Source: Basidiobolus heterosporus B8920
Taxonomy: Eukaryota > Basidiobolomycota > Basidiobolomycetes > Basidiobolales > Basidiobolaceae
DNA: 10,684 bases
Assembly: GCA_000697455.1 (NCBI GenBank)
Contig: JNET01035041.1
Coordinates: 1-10,684, forward strand
Direction of reading: 5' to 3'
The notes below the pieces were generated by a model. It was given only the letters and a program-made list of their open reading frames with translations, was not told the origin of the DNA and did not search any database. This document shows positions 8,092 to 10,684 of this stretch, piece after piece. The position numbers and the translations under genes were made by a program. Position 1 is the stretch's first letter, and each line of letters begins with the position of its first letter.

Positions 8092-8703
8092 ATGTCACGT
8101 CCTTTGATTGTTGGTCCTGAGGTTCCTACAGAGCCCTTTCCTTTCGAACTTCAAGGCGAAGTAATCCGAGGTTTTGGACGTGGTAGTAAAGAATTGGGTA
8201 TTCCTACCGGTATGCTGTAATACAAACATATGTTGCACAATTCCAACGCTGACCTTTATGCTTATACCTCAAAATTTTTAGCTAATCTGCCCGAGGATGC
8301 AGTTAACTCAATGTGCAGCGAACTTGAGACTGGTGTTTATTACGGGTGGGCTCAGGTGATAGATAAGAAGGTTCGTCCTATGGTGATGAGCCTTGGCTGG
8401 AATCCTTATTACAAAAACGAGAAGCGGTCTGCAGTAAGTTCTCACCCTTTTGTGAGATAAAGTAGCCAAACACTGAGCGCTGTCATTTTTTCTCAATAGG
8501 AAATTCACATCATTCATGAATTCGAGTCTGACTTTTATGGTAGTGACCTCAAGGTAGTTGTTGCTGGTTACATTCGCCCCGAGAAGGACTATGACTCTCT
8601 CGATGCACTTGTGGAAGATATTCGTACGGATATTGAGGTTGCCAAGAATTCCCTCCATCGTCCTGGCTATCTAAAGATCAAGGAGCTACCATTCTTTGCA
8701 TAG
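8092..8703 (+). CDS. FMN1: riboflavin kinase (FMN1/RFK)
   Basis: Riboflavin kinase (EC 2.7.1.26) phosphorylates riboflavin with ATP to FMN, the first step in making flavin cofactors. Exons are 8092-8209, 8282-8433 and 8500-8703. Introns are 72 bp (GTATGC...TTTAG) and 66 bp (GTAAGT...AATAG). The product is 157 aa, the size of the monofunctional eukaryotic enzyme, without a fused FAD synthetase domain. The nucleotide- and Mg-binding segment [15 protein letters not shown] covers residues 29-43, with the PTAN motif created across intron 1. TGVYYGWA lies at about 56-63 and GWNPYYKN at about 79-86. The catalytic-base Glu corresponds to E91 in EIHIIHEF, at the first codon of exon 3. [18 protein letters not shown] and the C-terminal LKIKELPFF also match the family. 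The start is the only ATG that extends the conserved frame at the N-terminus. Confidence 0.97.
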
Positions 8704-8837
8704 TCATTTTGACATATTCTCACTGCATTTATATTAAATCGTCAGTAATCCATTCTTCTTTCATCTCAAGCTTCATTTAATGTTTTTTCAAAATTCTGGT
8801 AAAACTACACTTGTTTATTTCCTTTTTGTCCAAATAT
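8704..8837. other. RFK 3' flank
   Basis: About 130 bp of T-rich sequence after the RFK stop. No AATAAA occurs near the stop. TATTAAAT at about 8732 may serve instead. The decayed LTR sequence appears to begin soon after. Confidence 0.4.
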
Positions 8838-9089
8838 TGTGTATACTTTGACTTCTAGTTGGAAGTTGACTTTTAATATAAACTGTTCCTTTTAGAATCA
8901 AAAACTTTATCTTATCTCTTTACTTGACATGTGAAGGTAGGATGTCTTGAGAGGAAACTGATTAGTAAATATAATAAGGGTAAGAACTAGTACGACTAGT
9001 TAGGTGCTAAGTTATGTAAATTTCAACAAAAACAACACATTCTTCTAATTCTCCATATCACCTCCAATAATCCCCAGAATCTCATAACA
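8838..9089 (+). mobile_element. decayed copia-type LTR (fossil), right end well defined
   Basis: The last 59 bases (9031-9089) align without gaps to the last 59 bases of the LTR at 9098-9488, with about 15% differences by eye. They end in the same ...AACA, and GGTTATGA, the beginning of the same primer binding site, follows directly. Further left the match is patchy: a TTGGAAGT..GACTTT segment near 8860 resembles the LTR start, and CTAG..GG..CTAAG near 8996-9010 resembles its middle. The left end is therefore approximate. I read this as a shortened, old LTR of a related element whose internal part was interrupted by the next element. Confidence 0.6.
8985..9001. repeat. short perfect inverted repeat
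   Basis: AACTAGT - ACG - ACTAGTT, two 7-base arms around a 3-base loop, lying inside the decayed LTR. It is too short to call a transposon end and may be chance or an LTR hairpin. Confidence 0.35.
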
Positions 9090-9097
9090 GGTTATGA
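9090..9097 (+). other. primer-binding-site stub of the older element
   Basis: GGTTATGA between the LTR end at 9089 and the next LTR start at 9098 equals the first eight bases of the primer binding site found at 9489. It shows where the younger element sits inside the older one. Bases 9093-9097 would be the left copy of a 5-bp target duplication. Confidence 0.6.
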
Positions 9098-9488
9098 TGT
9101 TGAAAGTAAAAATAGTAATCTTGAAAGTGACTTTGGATACTTTGTCAGAGTTAAATGAAGAAACCTTTATGTACTACTCTAGATGTTCTAAGAACATACT
9201 TAAGATGTTTCATAAAGCTAGCATTTCATAATCTTGTAATTGTTGAAATTCACATAGTTTAGCACTTAATTATTCATCCTTGATCTCACCCTTATTATAT
9301 TTACTTACCAATTTCCTCTCACCCAGAATTCACACTTGGGTTTTACTTAGAATATTCTACACATTGCTTTGTTTACTTCTTGACAAAAGTATAAAAGTCA
9401 ACTTTACATTTAACAAATCTACAGGTGAAAACCACATATTCTTCCAATTCTCCAAATCACTTCCAATAACTCCCAGAATCCCACAACA
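9098..9488 (+). repeat. 5' LTR of copia-type fossil
   Basis: 391 bp with matching ends TGTTG...CAACA, the canonical TG/CA termini. TATAAAAG at 9390-9397 is placed like the LTR promoter TATA box, about 90 bases before the LTR end. Its left part repeats at 10405 and its right part at 9031-9089. The primer binding site follows immediately. Confidence 0.8.
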
Positions 9489-9500
9489 GGTTATGAGCCC
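9489..9500 (+). other. primer binding site, half-tRNA(iMet) type
   Basis: GGTTATGAGCCC directly follows the LTR terminus CAACA. Drosophila copia uses GGTTATGGGCCC, complementary to the cleaved 5' half of initiator methionine tRNA (anticodon stem and loop) rather than to a tRNA 3' end. This site matches at 11 of 12 positions, which places the element with copia-like half-tRNA primers. An ATG lies within the site at 9493-9495. Confidence 0.7.
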
Positions 9501-10404
9501 CAAGCTTGCACTCTCTGGAATGTCTACTACTGCTATTACTGGAACTCTTCCTTCTGCTGAAAAGTTTGATGGTATCCACTCTCAAGTCTGAATGGTGAAA
9601 ATGTAAATGATGCTGCAAGAAAGAGGTCTTTGGGATATTGTTACAGGAGAAGAAGGTCAACATAAAGAAACACAAGAAGATGCTTTATTGTACTTAAAGA
9701 AGGAGCAAAGTGCCTTTAATTCAATTTGTCTTAATGTTAAAGATAAGTTACTTATCCAATATGCAAGAGCCAATACTGCCAAGAATGCCTGGAAAGCCTT
9801 AGAAGACATCTACCAAGCTAGTTCTGCTGCTAATAAGATGTACTTGAGAAGGTAATTCTTTAACACCAAGCTGCATGCTGGAAAAGACATAAAATCCTTG
9901 ATAAGCAGAATCACAACTTTAGTTGATGAAATAGAATCAATTGGGGTATCTACCATAGATGAAGATATCATGGTCACACTCCTAAATAGCCTGCTTGATA
10001 AATTTCAGACCCTGGTAACTGCCCTAGAGTGCAGAACTCAAGATTTGACCCTAAATTACATTTATACAAGATTCCTGGACAAAGATTAGTAGAAATCAGA
10101 AACCCACAAAAAAGGAGATGAGAATGCCCTATTAAGCAATGGAAGATCTTCCTATAAGGGGCAATGTACTATAAGAAGAAAAGTAGCACATATTGTGATT
10201 ACTGTAAAAGGACTGGCCATATAAGTAGAGACTTCTGGAAAAGATTAGCAAAAGAAGGAAAGTGGGCTGAATCTGGAAATGCTGTTTCAACTGGTGATGG
10301 ACTATTTATATCTGCACTATTAATGACTACTAGATAGGATTTTCAGACATAGTATGTTGATTCTGGACCTTCCCAACACTTCACAAATCAAAACAATTGG
10401 TTTA
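9493..10404 (+). pseudogene. gag and protease-start remnant of copia element (fossil)
   Basis: Copia-type Gag features appear in order: an EKFDG segment near 9565, ERGLWDIVTGEE near 9620, a block near 9780-9850 resembling the plant and fungal copia Gag signature (NAWKALEDIYQASSAANKMY), a helical segment near 9900-10090 (TTLVDEIESIGV, LLNSLLDKFQTLV), a zinc-knuckle-like C-x2-C-x4-H near 10194-10225, and VDSGPSQHF near 10356, which resembles the D-S-G opening of copia proteases. The region is a broken fossil with several breaks and is not a host gene. Confidence 0.75.
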
Positions 10405-10684
10405 TGTTGAAAGTGAAAATAGTGATATTGGAAGTGACTTTGGATATTAAGAAGAAGTTGTTGTACTTTCACTTGACGTTTTATTGTAATAAAGAAAGGT
10501 ATTTATACCTTTTGTTAGAACTAAATAAAGAAACTATTACGTACTATTCTAGAGGGTTCTAAGAACATACTGTAGAAGTTTCAGCTCATTTGGACATGTT
10601 TAAGATTTTTCATAAATCCAACATTTCATAATCTTGTAATTAATCCAAATTGATGTTACGCATTTCAACTTTGACAAATATCTG
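10405..10684 (+). repeat. second copia LTR copy, cut by window end (fossil)
   Basis: It starts with TGTTGAAAGTGAAAATAG, matching the LTR start at 9098 (about 38 of the first 43 positions agree). A later block TTCTAAGAACATACT and the block CATTTCATAATCTTGTAATT also match. It carries stretches absent from the other copy and would be longer than it. It runs past position 10684, so its right end and flank cannot be seen. Confidence 0.75.

Larger units (their letters stand above)
9098..10404 (+). mobile_element. Ty1/copia LTR retrotransposon remnant (fossil)
   Basis: Left part of a copia-type element: LTR (9098-9488), half-tRNA primer binding site (9489-9500), gag-like region with zinc knuckle, and the opening of the protease region. 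Integrase, reverse transcriptase and RNase H do not appear in this window. The element is broken in several places. The next LTR copy begins at 10405 without a purine-rich tract before it, so it may be a further inserted relative rather than this element's own right LTR. LTR copies in the window differ by roughly 10-15% in alignable parts and also in length, so the insertions look old. Confidence 0.8.

Noticed and set aside
7853-8098. 81-codon minus-strand frame in the divergent promoter
   Set aside because: It overlaps the RFK start codon and the RFK TATA box and has no recognisable domain.
8858-9400. Inverted match between aagttgactttt (near 8865) and aaaagtcaactt (near 9393)
   Set aside because: It is a twelve-base AT-rich match with no further symmetry around it. 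It is probably chance, or unrelated LTR subsequences in opposite orientation.
1-10684. tRNA genes, CRISPR arrays, bacterial-style operons or a novel defence-type gene cluster
   Set aside because: No tRNA box pairs with a cloverleaf, no regular spaced repeats, and all substantial coding sequence is explained by ordinary eukaryotic genes or copia remains.

Overview
The window reads as nuclear DNA of a filamentous fungus. Spliceosomal introns of about 60-150 bp with GTAAGT-like donors, compact AT-rich spacers and 5'-end introns in the ribosomal protein genes fit an early-diverging lineage, most likely Mucoromycota. That placement is inferred from gene architecture and protein similarity recalled from memory, not from a search.

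Layout: (1) 402-1106 (+) large-subunit ribosomal protein eL18 (RPL18), split by one intron directly after the start codon. (2) 1138-1903 spacer with nothing recognisable. (3) 1943-2419 (+) a small, low-complexity, probably nuclear protein that I do not recognise, with a KEN-box-like motif. (4) 2574-3158 (-) small-subunit ribosomal protein eS7 (RPS7), with an intron in its 5' leader. It converges tail to tail with gene 3. (5) 3604-7630 (-) a complete 13-exon NEMF/Rqc2 gene of the ribosome-associated quality control pathway, resolved here to exact exon borders (1073 codons of protein). (6) 7631-8091 a divergent promoter. (7) 8092-8703 (+) riboflavin kinase (FMN1/RFK), three exons, 157 aa. (8) From about 8838 to the window end, old Ty1/copia LTR retrotransposon remains: a decayed LTR end, a second LTR followed by a half-tRNA(iMet)-type primer binding site and gag/protease-start remnants, then a third LTR copy running off the window. 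The arrangement looks like relatives inserted into one another.

The four recognised host genes are housekeeping genes: two ribosomal proteins, the factor that senses stalled 60S-peptidyl-tRNA complexes, and the enzyme that makes FMN. RPL18, RPS7 and NEMF share the theme of ribosome building and surveillance, and NEMF and RPS7 lie in tandem on the same strand. No operon is implied.

I see no new multi-gene system. The points most worth a second look are the nested copia structure, a strong decoy splice donor inside one NEMF intron that would give an N-terminal-only product, the leader introns of both ribosomal protein genes, and the unknown KEN-box protein.
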